Assembly: GCF_918797505.1 (NCBI RefSeq)
Contig: NC_092796.1
Span: forward strand, 28,654,098 to 28,718,097
DNA from: Bemisia tabaci
Lineage: Eukaryota; Arthropoda; Insecta; Hemiptera; Aleyrodidae
Length of the DNA stretch: 64,000 nt
Reading direction: 5' to 3'
This document shows, piece after piece, positions 21,076 through 32,789 of the stretch. Position 1 is the stretch's first letter, and the number at the start of each line of letters is the position of its first letter. The notes below the pieces were generated by a model that was given only the letters and a program-made list of their open reading frames with translations, was not told the DNA's origin and searched no databases. The translations under genes and the position numbers were made by a program.

Positions 21076-23617
21076 TGACTTGAGAGCCACGCTATTCCAA
21101 AACGACGTAAGTTCTGATTGATCCGTGGTTAAACTACCCAACACTGAATTTTCGGTTTTTTAGTGAGAAAAATTTCTGAGTAACTCATTATTCCTCCATC
21201 CTTTCCTCTCATCTCTAGGTGCCTCTCTACAAAATAAACACAAAAATTAACACATCGGATCAAACGTGGCCATACTTTTTCATTCAAATGAAGCCAAGAA
21301 AGGATAAATAATGGATCTCAGATTCCCAACAACTGAGAAATGAGTCTTACAGGAACATACTTAAAAATAATTTCCACTGGTTAGGCCTCCAAAGAAATGA
21401 ACTCCTTGAGAAAATTAGAATTTATGTATCAGGCAAAATCCAGTGATAGCATGGGTACCTGGTATTGCTAAAACAGTGATGAACTATTTGAAAGCATGCA
21501 CAAGGACACTAACAAAAATATGGACACGCATCCTTTGACATTGTGCACCTTGACCCTCAAAAAATAAAATAAAATTACCATAAAAACTAGAAAAGAAACG
21601 AATTAATGAGAAATGTTTTTAAGGCAGGGTAGAATTAAATGAAAAAATAAGTATTACCTACTTGAATAGTCTATTCACAGATCCTGAAGTAACATAGATC
21701 AATTTTGTATGTCAAAAAAAATCATTTGATTGAGAAATTCAAATGTTTCTGAGGAGAAGGAAAGAGATCACTTTTAACTTATGCGCACCTTCACCAAACT
21801 TATTATAGCAAAGCAGGTACTCAAACGAAAATGCATGTTTCAAGTCAAGGTTGACAAGGAGCTTAAAAGAAAAACTCTGTGCTCTGGAAGAGGGAAAGTT
21901 GAAAAGCATGATGTCATAAATACTCACAGGAAATTGAACTCTTTCCACGCAATATTGTAGAAGATTTGAAGGATGAGAGCGTATATGGATAAGAGAATTC
22001 AGAGGCTGATGTGTTGCGTTGAAATTGACAGCTGTGGACAATCAATCCATGGTCTCCGCAAATTTTTGAATATCAAATCAGCGGAGAACCATGATTTTTG
22101 AATGAGACAGCCATTAGCTACCTATACAAACTGACAAGGTAAATTGCTTTCTGAAAAGGCAGCTAAGAATTGGCGATCTTGGTAATTTCTTGAATATGAC
22201 GCTTGATGAGAATAGCATTCAAACCATGTCCCTTTGCTGCGACGAGATAGGATTAGCGAATATGACTCAGCAAGTACAGATTCTGGGTTCACTTTAATAA
22301 CTTAGGGCCGGGATCAAACCACGCACATCTTGATTTCAAAGAAGTTTAAGCACTTAATATACCAACCCAAAGAAAAGCATCATGATAACAAAGTCCTTGA
22401 TTATGCAATCAGTTCTGCGCCTGATGCTGTTAGAGCTTGCTCATCGCATGTTGAGACTAATGTAATTTTCTGATCAGCTCTGAATCAGCACCACTTAATA
22501 ACACGTTAATACATGGTAACAGATGGCACCATTGGCGAGTTGTGACAAAAACAATACAAGAGCTTTATAGAAACATACACTCAGCGAGCTCAACAACGCA
22601 ACGCTTACTAGAATAAGACAGATTTTCATGAGCGATACGAAACACTTTTAATGCAGACAATGCTCATGATTTTAGAGGCCACGTTGAAAACTAATAGTAA
22701 ATCATGTTCAGTATCTGGAAGACGAAGAAGAATATCATCGTCATAGTCACAAATCAGTTTAATACAGTGTCGAGTGCTTAACATTGACTCGATAGAACTT
22801 GCGCTTGTGGAAACCAGCTGCCAACTCGGCGAATCACAATCAAGTGAGGGTATCGTTTATAATGCTTGATAAGTTACCTGAGAGAAAGAGATATTCCTTT
22901 CCTATAAATCACATGTAGATAGTACAGTAGGAATGAAATAATAAACCATGGGGTTTTATGGCTAGTACCTAGTTGAGATTGAGACGCGGATGTTTGGATG
23001 TGGCTACACCATCAACTTTTTCCGAAGAATAGGTAAACCACGCACTTCCGAAAATTTCCACTCAGAATTCATGATGGTATAAAGGTACATGATGATGATG
23101 AAAATAAGTAAGAGAAAACAAAGGCTTAGTCAAGGCATAGCAACAGTATAGGTAAAGGGGCTCTAGGTGTGTAGTCTGTATCAGCTGTTTCCTCAAAGAC
23201 GATTGGGGTCCGGTGAAGCTTCAAGTGCTTGAACTATGATTATTTAGGACTAAATCACATTTAGCAACATATGAACTACAGAGAAAAAGAATTAATAACT
23301 TTAAAACGATTACAATTCACACGTTTTTTGACAATAATTGACACTTGACACTGAACACCTGTGATAACAATAACATAACCACGAATGGCCAATGGCCGCC
23401 GTGCCGTAATGGCATGCGAACTCTAGCGTCAGAAATAACTTACGACCCGGGAACTTATGAAAGAAGCCGCTAAACTTTAATATATTCCGAATAAATTCCC
23501 AAATTGTTCTTTTATTGACACTGAATGAGTTTATTCAAGTGTTTTTGTTTTGGTTTGATAAAAAAAGCGCGCTAACAATGAGAATCGGCAGCTATAACCA
23601 GGCCTGGAGTTCTAGAA
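20133..23617. other. Repeat-poor island, no confirmed gene
   Basis: About 3.5 kb with no paired element ends, except a T run near 21044-21072. On the minus strand, a stretch at about 21930-22030 has an acceptor-like CCACAG start and a GTGAGT donor-like end with an open frame of about 34 codons, but it does not join to a neighbouring open exon. TTCAGTGTCAAGTGT on the minus strand near 23340 resembles an insect initiator and 5' leader. A non-coding or multi-exon gene on the minus strand is possible; I cannot name it. Confidence 0.35.
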
Positions 23618-24011
23618 AACGAAGGAAGTCCGGTAGCGTTTTATAATCTTTAAAACGTCATATCTCCGTTAATAATAAGTTTTGAAACATCAGACACCAA
23701 AAATTGGGACCTTTGAATCTTGAAGAATCATCATGCCAAATTTCAACATGATCCTTTGAGTAGTTTTTTTGCTACGGGGTGATAAAAGTTAAAAAGCAGC
23801 GAAAATCGGCAATTAACGAAGGAAGTCCGGTGGCGTTTTATAATCTTTAAAACGTCATATCTCCGTTAATAATAAGTTTTGAAACATCAGACACCAAAAG
23901 GTATGGCCTTTGAATCGTGAGGAATCATCATGCCAAATTTAAACATGATCCTTTGAGTAGTTTTTTTGCTACGGGGTGATAAAAGTTAAAAAGCAGCGAA
24001 AATCGGCAATT
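23618..24011. repeat. Two-copy tandem duplication, 197-bp period
   Basis: GAAGGAAGTCCGGTAGCGTT at 23621 and GAAGGAAGTCCGGTGGCGTT at 23818 start two nearly identical units. Both contain ACGTCATATCTCCGTTAATA and end with GCGAAAATCGGCAATT. Differences are few, so the duplication looks recent. Confidence 0.9.
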
Positions 24012-24041
24012 CCTAATATTTTCTGTAATGTATACCGTCGA

Positions 24042-24299
24042 CCGACGGTTATCGGGTTATCGCCCCGCGTGTGTGTGGTTGCTGCAGAGTCGTTTGAAGG
24101 CGTTTTCCGGTCTTACTCTGGGAGGTTTTATTTGGTTGTTCTCCTTATATTTATATTTTTAGCTTGGCGGGGAGATCTACCGATCTCCGTGATCCGATAT
24201 TTTTTATACCTACATTTAAAGAAATTGCAAAATTTGCCGCTTCCTAGATTTGCCGCCATGGGCCGTGGCCCATGTGACCACACCCCTAATCCGGCCCTG
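24042..24299. mobile_element. CAGGGCC hAT family, one end
   Basis: AATCCGGCCCTG at about 24288-24299 is the terminal repeat, preceded by GCCATGGGCCGTGGCCCATG, and GCAAAATTTGCCGC occurs as in the 56180 copy. The other end is not present in normal position. Confidence 0.6.
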
Positions 24300-24432
24300 T
24301 TTAGCAACACTCCCACAAGAAGCCATGGAAAACGGCTGTCCTCGTTCGACTATAATTTTTGCTCCTAGCGCGTTACGAAATTCACCATTGGCGTAGCATG
24401 GGATCCCCCGATCTACAGTTTCTAGATCGTTG

Positions 24433-24720
24433 CTTTCTGCGGATATTTCGGAGCTCCTTCTGTAGATATTTCGGAGTTCTTTCTGCGGATCTTTCGGAAC
24501 TCTTCCTGCGGATATTTCGGAGCTCTTTTTGCGAATCTTTCGGAACTCTCTCTGCGGATCTTTCGGAGCTCTTTCTGCGGCTATTTCGGAACTCTTTCTG
24601 CGGATCTTTCGGAACTCTCTCTGCGGATATTTCGCAACTCTCTCTGCGGATATATCGCAACTCTCTCTGCGGATCTTTCGGAGCTCTGTCTGCGGATATT
24701 TCGGAGCTCTTTCTGCGGTT
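24433..24720. repeat. 23-bp minisatellite, open in several frames
   Basis: About 12 units of a 23-bp word such as CTGCGGATATTTCGGAGCTC plus three bases. Because 23 is not a multiple of 3, three units make a 23-residue super-repeat. Frames on both strands run through without stops, the longest being 183 codons on the minus strand from 24767 to 24216 with repeats like SAERVPKDPQKELRNIRRKS. I regard coding as unproven. Confidence 0.85.
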
Positions 24721-25443
24721 CTCCTATCATGAGCATTGCTCCCGTCTCCGAGCGTTGAATTTTTCACTGTTTGGCGCTACGAGGGTCAACGCGTTTGTGT
24801 TTATATAGCGTGAGCCCGGCACGCAGGCTGCGGAGCGCTCGCTCGCGCGAAGTAGGCGTGATCCACGGTGGTTCCGTGCGCCACCCGCGACAAATCCGAA
24901 TCGATCTATCAGATCTTACCCGTGGCGGCGCTGCCAAAACGCCGAACCCCCCAAAACCAGAGGGAAACCGCACTGTCGGCGCGCTTTCAGCGTTAAAATC
25001 GTTAACGTCGGCTCGTGGTTCTCGACGCGAGGCCCTTATTAATAGCACGATATTAATATCTGAGGTATGCGCGCGCCGATCCCGATCCGAGCGTTGCCGC
25101 GGTGCTTATCGTGGCATCGCCCGAAGGGAATTTGCGATTTTTTGAGCTCGGTTCGGCAACGCCGCGATGCGCGATGAGCTTGCTCGGTGCTTGTTGCTCG
25201 ACCATGGTGTTGATTAAGAAAGAGGGAGTTTGTTACCCCACCGTTTACTTGATTCATGGTGATATTTTTGTCCAAAAAGAAAGAAGAAAAAGAGAAATGT
25301 TAGGCTCGCGCACTTATCCGTCCTGTGCTGCCGCCCGTCCCCGCGCGCGGTTCCCTGGTTGCCAAGTCGAATGGAAATTTAAACAATTTTTATTCCTCTT
25401 GATTGTTGCCTCTCCGCACGAGGGATCAACTCTATGGTCCAAG
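24721..25443. other. GC-rich segment, no recognised gene
   Basis: CpG-rich, with overlapping open frames on both strands (24764-25494) that mirror each other. No domain or consistent start is visible. It could be a promoter-like region or old coding sequence. Confidence 0.3.
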
Positions 25444-25569
25444 TGGACGTATTTCTGGCAAAGAGAACGATGTGCATTAAGACATGAGCCCTGAGACCCA
25501 TACAAGTATATGCATAACACGGCTCACGTCATAATGCGAACATACTTCCGTTTGGGAGAAATACGTCCA
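25444..25569. mobile_element. Family B MITE, 126 bp
   Basis: Ends TGGACGTATTTCTGGC and the complement of GGGAGAAATACGTCCA. It shares its terminal word with 5611-5977 and 43681-44432. Confidence 0.6.
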
Positions 25570-26120
25570 AGTTTGAGACCATTTGCAACGTCGCAGACTT
25601 CCTCTTATACTTCGCTTTTTCTTCGGGGAACTAGTCGTCGAAATTTCTTGAAAACTTCCTTGATTTTTCTTCTCTATTAGCAGAATAATACGTATAAATT
25701 TCGAGCTATGAAGTCGACGATTGTCTCTTCGAAAAAATAAAATAGGAACATTTTGAGACACCGCTAAGAGACACGTTGTTTCGTACTTCGGATATCGGAG
25801 TGGGCTTTGTAGAGTAGATATTTGTACAGGAGCGGATCCTGCAAGTTGGCAACATCGTTTTTCTCCTATTACAGGGTTGTGAGGGTTAGGGAAAATCTAA
25901 AAAAGTCAGGAAAATTCTCAAGGCTGCAGCTCAGAATCGTGCCGCAAAGCGAGTGCTGTGAAAGTTCAACTTGAGAGGATGAAGATATACACACTTATCT
26001 GCTCTTTTTTCTACATTTTTTTCGAATTTCTCTTATTCGGGCGTAGAATAATTTACAGGCAGCATGTTAATTGTCGTATTCTGATTGTTAAGAAGTGCCA
26101 GCTTCATACGTACCTACAAA
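25570..26120. other. No gene recognised
   Basis: Starts with a stretch (TTGCAACGTCGCAGACTTCC, about 25587) like the end of family E. Otherwise no supported feature. Confidence 0.35.
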
Positions 26121-26198
26121 TGGACGTATTTATGCCCAAAGGAACTATGTGCATAGGGTTTGCGTAAGACATATTTCCTTTTGGCATAAATGCATTCA
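26121..26198. repeat. Short family B hairpin (78 nt)
   Basis: Arms TGGACGTATTTATGCCCAAA and TTTGGCATAAATGCATTCA are inverted. The inner stem GGAACTATGT pairs with ACATATTTCC around the loop GCATAGGGTTTGCGTAAG. The size and shape are like a microRNA precursor. Confidence 0.65.
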
Positions 26199-29100
26199 AA
26201 TATGATACTTAAAAGTTTGCATCGCTGTTTTTAAAGTAACATTTTTCTTTTTCTCTATAAGAAATCAAGAAGAAGTCAGGAAATTTTAGCGCCGGATTTT
26301 GGTGAAAATTAAGGGAACAATCAGGGAATTTTGAAATTTGATAAATCGTGAAACCCTGTAGTTGCAGTTTGTGCCACCTGCAAGCCGATTATGAACGATC
26401 GAATTCTGATCGATTTGAGGAGCTTCTGACAGATTTTAGGGCCTATCGATTTTCGATCGATTTCCGATCGATTTCCAAAAAAAAAAAATGGCTTCCAAGT
26501 GGAAGCGCCGTTTTTTGGACAATAGATCCAATAAATAAGAAAAGAATCAAGAAAATGAAGAAAGAATTACAATGAAAAGTGTACAAAAGATGATTTGTAG
26601 TCCGTCAAATTAAATATTCGCGGTAATATTCAAAATATTTGAAAGCGCGCGCGATGAACGGTTGATTCGGAAAGGTTTGTTTATGTACTGCTTATCCCTG
26701 CATTCTCTCTTAGTCTCTTGGTGAATGAGTGTTTTCTTGTCAGTTATTTTACTTTTTGAAGATATTATCGAACTAATTAGATCATTACAATACTTCCATT
26801 ATAAGGCAGTCAATTTGGATCACATTCTATCCTTTGGAGAAATGGTTAGCAAACCGGAAAGTGGTGTGTGTGACGGATCTACGAGGTGTTGGTTCGCTCT
26901 CTGAATACCGATCAAAGCTATTCAATGGTGATACACGAGGTCCTTTTTCACATTTAGTCATTAATATTTCATCCGTAATTTGTAGTGTAATCCCTCGTAA
27001 GTGCGTGCTCTAATTTTCGAAAACTAGTTCGTGCCGGATACTGAGTAATCATCATAGACATCGCCGCTCATGATAAACTTCTTCGGGCAGCTTCCAAATC
27101 ATTTATCATCTGTGATTTCATTAGTAATTATATCTCTCATCCTCAGGTACCATGTGTCAAAGATTTTATAATATCACTTCTCCATTTAAGAAATTCACTT
27201 CCAAAATCCTCTGGTTGCGCATAACATCACAACCGTAATTCATCGGATCGTTGGTTGCGATTAGGTTAGCGTAGCTAACCAGTACTAGCGTATTGGTCCA
27301 ACAGTGCAAAAACACATGTAGTATTAAAATACCATAAAACTATTTGAGAAGTAAGTTTTCCCATTCCTTACTGATTAAATGAATCGTCATTGATTTTTAT
27401 CTTTGTCCGTAAGAGTTTCCATGATGGGTCCGAGTGATGATTGACAATGAACCCATAGGTGAGCCTTATAGAGAAATATCTACATGAGTGCATGCCTAAC
27501 CAGAGGTTTATTTATCTTGATATGCTGCCCCTTTATGGATTGATTTATCAAGCAATAATAACTGTGCAATCATGAGGGGGCTCTGAGAGTCCTGATAGTT
27601 ACTAAAGTCCAGGATAATCAGCTTTTAACAAGCTCAACTAGTCCAATCTCACAGCAGCAAGCGGTCAGTTTATCATCAGTTGTTCTCAGTTATGTGTTCA
27701 ACTCAAAATGTTTTAAAACACTTGCTAGCCAGAGCAACAAGTCACCATGGACTTCACCAATTCTAAATAGCTGTGTCACTCAGAATTATGGCTTCCGCTT
27801 GTTCTATCGTACATTTTAAGGATTTGCGGAGACTATAACTTGATTGTAAACAGCCATTAATTCTACCAAGTTTCATCAACTCCCTTTTCATCACTTGAAT
27901 CTACTAGAATGTCGCAAAGAGGAACAAAATTTTCTGTAAGTACCTATCTAGCTGTAGTTTTATACGTTTCATACAATTTTTATTTTGAACCTTGAACATC
28001 TCCATAACCATCCATGCACAGCGAACTCAATTTTCAAATGATACACCTCATTTTAACACTATTTGCTAGGTTTAACAATTCTGTCTTAAAGAGATCTCAT
28101 ATTTTAAATCCTAATATTGGTGTCAAAATAATTTTTACTCTTCCATTCAGTTTTTTGCTGCATGCAAATTTTTCTTTGTATGCCTGCACTTTCGTCCCAA
28201 TTAAAATATCTAAGTTGGTGTTTCAGTCACAAATTTTCATGCGCCTTTTCCTGTTTCTTTGTGTAAAGTTCTTATTCTCTCAGATTCATTTCCCTAGATC
28301 CCGCAGTCTTGCTGGGTAGTATTTTTACATGTTAGAGCTGAGGCGGTTGAAATCAAGAACATGTTCCATCATATTTTTCCCCTCTTGAAAGCAAATTATG
28401 AAAAATCTCTGTGTTGCTTTCTACTCAACAGCCCATTGTTTCAGTAGAGCCAGCCTCAATGAAGGTAAAATCCTTCTCATAATATACTCTTTGGGGTTCT
28501 TCTTTCCCCTATAATATTTGTGCAAACTTCCTTCATAGTCTTGCGAAAAAATAAGTGGAAAATTAATTAATTCTTAAGTGTAAGTAGTTGAAATCAGAAT
28601 TTAAAATTCTTTATTGGATAGTGAGGCCTAAGTTCAAATTGCTGTCATGGAGAAATCATGCTCTGCAATTTAAAATCATAAGAGTAGATAAGTAACGCAT
28701 ATCGCCTGAGGTGGAGAGCCCTTCGGAGGGTTAGAAGTCCTGGATATATTCATAGAATTCATAGAATATTCCAGTTTTGCTGAGAAATAATATTCGTAGA
28801 TTATTTTCTCTAGATACTTTCGTGCACATCTTCCAAGTGCTGATTCCAGCCAAGCTAACTTTGTATAAAAAATTTAAGTCCTCTCTGGTCAAAATCGGAC
28901 CAGTAGAACCCAAGATATGGAATGTCTACTGTAGGTACACGGCCAAAGGCAGTCAATGAACTTTTATCTCCACGCGATACTTAGGGGGGGAAGGGAGGGT
29001 CGAGATTTGTGAAAGCCAAAAAAAATCCAATTTATTGCGATAGCTGAAGTTTCATAAATAAGTATACTTCCAATTTTAAGACGAATCTTTTTAAGGGAGG

Positions 29101-29280
29101 GGGGAGGGAATGAACCCACCCGCCCTCTTTTATGTTATCTTAGTTATCCGAGTTGATTGACTGGCAATGTACAATGGATATTGATTTTCAAAAAATTCTC
29201 ATGGGCGCAGAACACTTCCCACTGACTTCTTCCGAGCGAGAAATTCATCATAAAGACATAACGAACAGAAGGAGCCTTAA
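26199..29280. other. Repeat-poor island, no confirmed gene
   Basis: About 3 kb without paired element ends, apart from an ATCGAT-rich patch at 26385-26480 that resembles 29650-29810. CTTGTCAGTTATT near 26737 is initiator-like. A 101-codon plus-strand frame at 28014-28319 has no recognisable domain. It may be introns or untranslated sequence of an unseen gene. Confidence 0.3.
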
Positions 29281-29370
29281 AATTTGCGTAGGAAAAAAAA
29301 AATAAAATAAAAATAAAAAAATAAAAAAAAATTAAAAATAAAAAAAAAAAATAAAAAAAAATCCGCGCGT
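29281..29370. repeat. A-rich low-complexity tract
   Basis: Runs of A interrupted by single T residues between about 29291 and 29362. Confidence 0.8.
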
Positions 29371-29582
29371 AAATTTGCGCGGAAATTCTGCTGGAATACT
29401 TTTTTTGGCATGTTAAATGAGTTGCAATTGTCCCTTAATGTTTTCCTCAATATTCTTCTCTCCTCAATTCGTATTCGCTCCTCTATCTCTTCATTTACAA
29501 CATCTTCGTAGTTCTCAATGACTAGCACGAGATTCGCCATCTTTGAAACTAAACCCAAATCGATGGAAAACTTGGTTTTTCA

Positions 29583-29646
29583 CGAAATCGATGGAAATCC
29601 AAATCGATGGGTCCGGACCCATCGATTTGGATTTCCATCGATTTCG
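29583..29646. repeat. 64-bp perfect palindrome
   Basis: The sequence from CGAAATCGATGGAAATCC to GGATTTCCATCGATTTCG equals its own reverse complement with no spacer; the centre is GGGTCCGGACCC. The surrounding 29650-29810 is rich in ATCGAT words, related to 26385-26480. Confidence 0.95.
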
Positions 29647-30840
29647 GGATTCTGATCGATTTAGGGCCGTATTTCTGCATTTTTGCATCGATTTGTGTCC
29701 TATCGATTTGACCGGCCCATAAGCGCAATGCTTTTCTAAATCGATAGCGTCCCCAAATCGATCAGAATTCCCGTCTGAATTCGATCGTTCATAATCGGCC
29801 TGCCGGGAGTTGGAATAATCGTATTGCGCATTTTGGTAGTCCGAAGAACGAGTGACAACAACTTTCATTGTAATCTTCGTGTTTTCAATCACTACTGCAG
29901 CGAAACACCCAAGAACTTTTACTAGATTATTTTCACTGAAAAATATTTTGATAATGACATGAGATAAGTCGTAAAAGTTAGAATGCGGCCTCCCTCTCGC
30001 TTTCATATCTAAATCAGTGAAAACGGGAACGAGAAATCAAGTTCCCCTTCGACTCGATAGATGCAATTTGATCAGCTCAGGAGTTCAAATAGTCGTATCA
30101 CGCATTATGCAAGTGACTATTGTAACGTTCGTGTTTTTCATCACCATCGCAGCGAAATTTCCAATACCTTTTTCTCGATTCCGTGTCAAGCACGTGGATT
30201 GGGGCCTATCCTAAAATAATGTTGTAAGGAATAATATTCTGTTACCATATCACGAAAATCCAAGTCATGGAAAATGCCGACTGAGTAAAATGTGATTCCA
30301 GTTTAGAGGCAAGCATCGTAATTTAGTGACATTTTAGTATCAGCAACAGAGAGTAATTTTGAATCTCTTCGAGTCAAACGCACTGAAACTAGCGTATAGC
30401 TCGAATACTTCGCGATAAATTGTGATTTTATCAATTGATCATTTCATTAATTTACTCACTTATCGGGACAATGGACCGAAATCGCTTCGATCGACATAAT
30501 TTGCTTGAACAATGCAAACGAACAGGCTATTTATTTATTTATTTATTATTATTATTTGTCATCGAATCCTTGTCGATCGAATCGATGTCGATAAGTTCAA
30601 GTATATCTAGCTCGATCGATTTATGTTGGTCTCCTGTTCTTATCCTCCTTCATCTTTTATCTCCATCTTTTCTTGCTTCTTTTTTTAGGTAGATTTCGAA
30701 GAAATATCTATCTATTTTTTCTTGTTCTGCGACGTTTTCTTTCCCATTTTTACCTCCCCTACTTTTTCTTCTCCTCTCCTTCTTCGTCCTCTCTCCTTTT
30801 CCTCATCGTTTCTCCTCCTTTCTCTTAAAATCCTCTTCAT
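29647..30840. other. ATCGAT-rich repeat, then no recognised feature
   Basis: The first 170 bp share ATCGATTTG and GAACGATCGAATTC words with 26385-26480. A 163-codon minus-strand frame (29515-30006) overlaps this repeat and the palindrome, so I do not accept it as a gene. The rest shows nothing I can name. Confidence 0.4.
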
Positions 30841-31100
30841 AGGTGGATCCAGGGGTGGGGGACGCACGCCTCCCGAAAAAAAAAGGAGGAAGAAAAAGGG
30901 AACAAAGGAACGAAGGAACGAAGGAACGAAGGAACGAAGGAACGAAGGAACTAAGGAACTAAGGAACGAAGGAACGATGGAACGAAGGAACGAAGGAACG
31001 AAGGAACGAAGGAACGAAGGAAGGAAGGACGCTTAGAATTGGTAATCATTCCTGACGATATTGATTCAAACTACTATTGCATGCTTTTAAATAAAATTTT
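30841..31100. repeat. Family G remnant with a GGAACGAA array
   Basis: Begins GGTGGATCCAGGGGTGGGGG. An array of about 15 GGAACGAA octamers, with GGAACTAA and GGAACGAT variants, fills about 30899-31022. It then continues GGAAGGACGCTTAGAATTGG as in other family G copies (7808-8075 reversed, 49800-49918). Confidence 0.75.
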
Positions 31101-31420
31101 GATGATTTTCTGAGAGGAACCCCCGGGCCCCCCTTACGACCCCTCCCCTCCCCCGTTTATCCGTTTGATTCGCCTGAGCTCCTCCTCCTCATTTCATCAT
31201 CTTGTTTCTCTGTTCTTTATTCCGTATAATTTCCAAATGTGGCTCGATTTCATCCTCAGTATGAAAATAGAAGAATATTATTTTGAAATGTGTATAGAAG
31301 GGAGGAGGATGAAAGAGACATCAAGAGGCACTGTACAATTTCTTGATAAGTGCCATAGACGAAATCTTGCGTTAAAGGGCCCTTTTGGCTGAAGTTGGGG
31401 GGGGGGGGGGGCGACCGCTT

Positions 31421-31633
31421 CACTGAAAAAAGGAATATGCTGTTTTAGCATCACGGATGTCAAAAATGTGTCTGATGATCCCAAGCAAGATGCTGCCTTT
31501 ACTGCCTCCACAGTTAACTTTACATCCTGTGAATGCAAATTTAGTTGCGTGGGCAATCAAGGCAGCATCTTCGGATCGCTAGACACATTTTTAACATCCT
31601 GGGTGCTGAAACATCATGCCATTTTTTTCAGTG
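31421..31633. mobile_element. CACTG-ended MITE
   Basis: 213 bp, from CACTGAAAAAAGGAATATGC to the complement of CACTGAAAAAAATGGCATG. Inner words AAAAATGTGTCTGATGATCC and the complement of AAAAATGTGTCTAGCGATCC pair. Flanks TT and TC do not match fully. Confidence 0.75.
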
Positions 31634-32524
31634 TCCCTAACCCCCTGGACCAGCCCCACTATCTTCAGTCAATCCTGTCACTCCGCCATACTAATATTTT
31701 GGCGAGGGATTTTGACTAGGAATTCCGTCAAAATTTGGAGAGGGTCGGGTTTGACAACACGGGTGCTTTCTGGACGGGCGGCGGGCGCGGCGGTGGCGCG
31801 GCGCGGCGGCGCAGCGACGAGGCTCCCGAGTGCTAAATATAAATTCCTGTTCTAGCCACAATTAAACGTTCTATTTTCGACATTTCATTTGGTTAAATTT
31901 GAATCTCGCTCCGTGCGGCCGCGTCTCCATCATCCGCGCTAACTAGCCGGGCCCGTACCCCCTCCCCTCCCCTCCCCTCCCCTCCCCTCCGTGACCCTCC
32001 TCCCTGGCTTCGATTAATTCTGACGCTCTTTTACGGCCCAAGTCGAGCTTCGAGTTTTCGATATACTTCCACTGGTCTTCAGGGCGGCCAACGAGATCAC
32101 TCCGCCACGAAGCATTGACTCGCTTGTTATTGCACACAACTATATTTTCTCTCTTGATCCCGCAATACCGCAATGCCCCCCTCCCCCGGATCCACCCCTC
32201 CTCCCTCGGGACCGGTGAGCGCGAATCTTTCCGTCTCAATTTTGCGCCTCCTTCGCGGCCGCGCTGCCAAATTTCTTGTTTTAGGAATAGGATTCGCTCC
32301 GACCCGAAATTAATCCAAGTGTCTTCGCAGTGAAACATCCAGAGGGGCGTTTATAAATTTTGTCGAAATTCTAATTGTCATAATTTCTAGCCCTTCGGTG
32401 GAAACACTCTTAAGCGTAGGGAAAGTAATGGTCATAAGTCGTTTCTTAACTGAGCCAGATCTTGCATGTGGTTCGAAATTGCAAAATCTGATATAGCTTT
32501 TAATATTGACCCATCAAAATACAT
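31634..32524. other. GC-rich and simple-repeat region, no recognised gene
   Basis: Contains a G+C-rich patch at 31775-31830 and about six CCCCT units at 31958-31990. A 131-codon minus-strand frame (31943-32338) starts as MFHCEDTWINFG and ends in a Gly/Glu tail that comes from the CCCCT array. I recognise no domain. Confidence 0.35.
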
Positions 32525-32789
32525 ACATATCGACGGTGAAAGTCGGCAATCACGTAACTCGTTTGCGGTGTCTGAAAATCTCCGCCTCTACGTCATTTTT
32601 TTAAAGGAGAGCAAATTGACATTATTTCTTGAAGTTTTTGCAGAATTTTCTTCGCATTGAGAAGAAAAATAATGACAGTTTTAAAGAATTGCCGTTGAGT
32701 AGTTTTCCATTTAAAAAATAAAGTATGACAGGAAGTCTGCGACGTCGCAAACCGAGTTATGTGATTGCCGACTTGCACCGTCGATATGT
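32525..32789. mobile_element. Family E MITE
   Basis: Long inverted ends: ACATATCGACGGTGAAAGTC at the left and the complement of ACATATCGACGGTGCAAGTC at the right, followed by GGCAATCACGTAACTCG. The LINE fragment begins immediately to the right. Older copy at 3880-4128. Confidence 0.8.

Noticed and set aside
21739..22041. Spliced two-exon coding gene on the minus strand
   Set aside because: Acceptor and donor words are good, but joining to the next open stretch at its TCTTCCAG acceptor brings an immediate stop in the useful frames.
29515..30006. 163-codon minus-strand frame
   Set aside because: It runs through the 64-bp palindrome and an ATCGAT-rich dispersed repeat and has no domain.
31943..32338. 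131-codon minus-strand frame
   Set aside because: Its C-terminus is the CCCCT simple repeat, and I recognise no domain. Kept as a note under the GC-rich region only.
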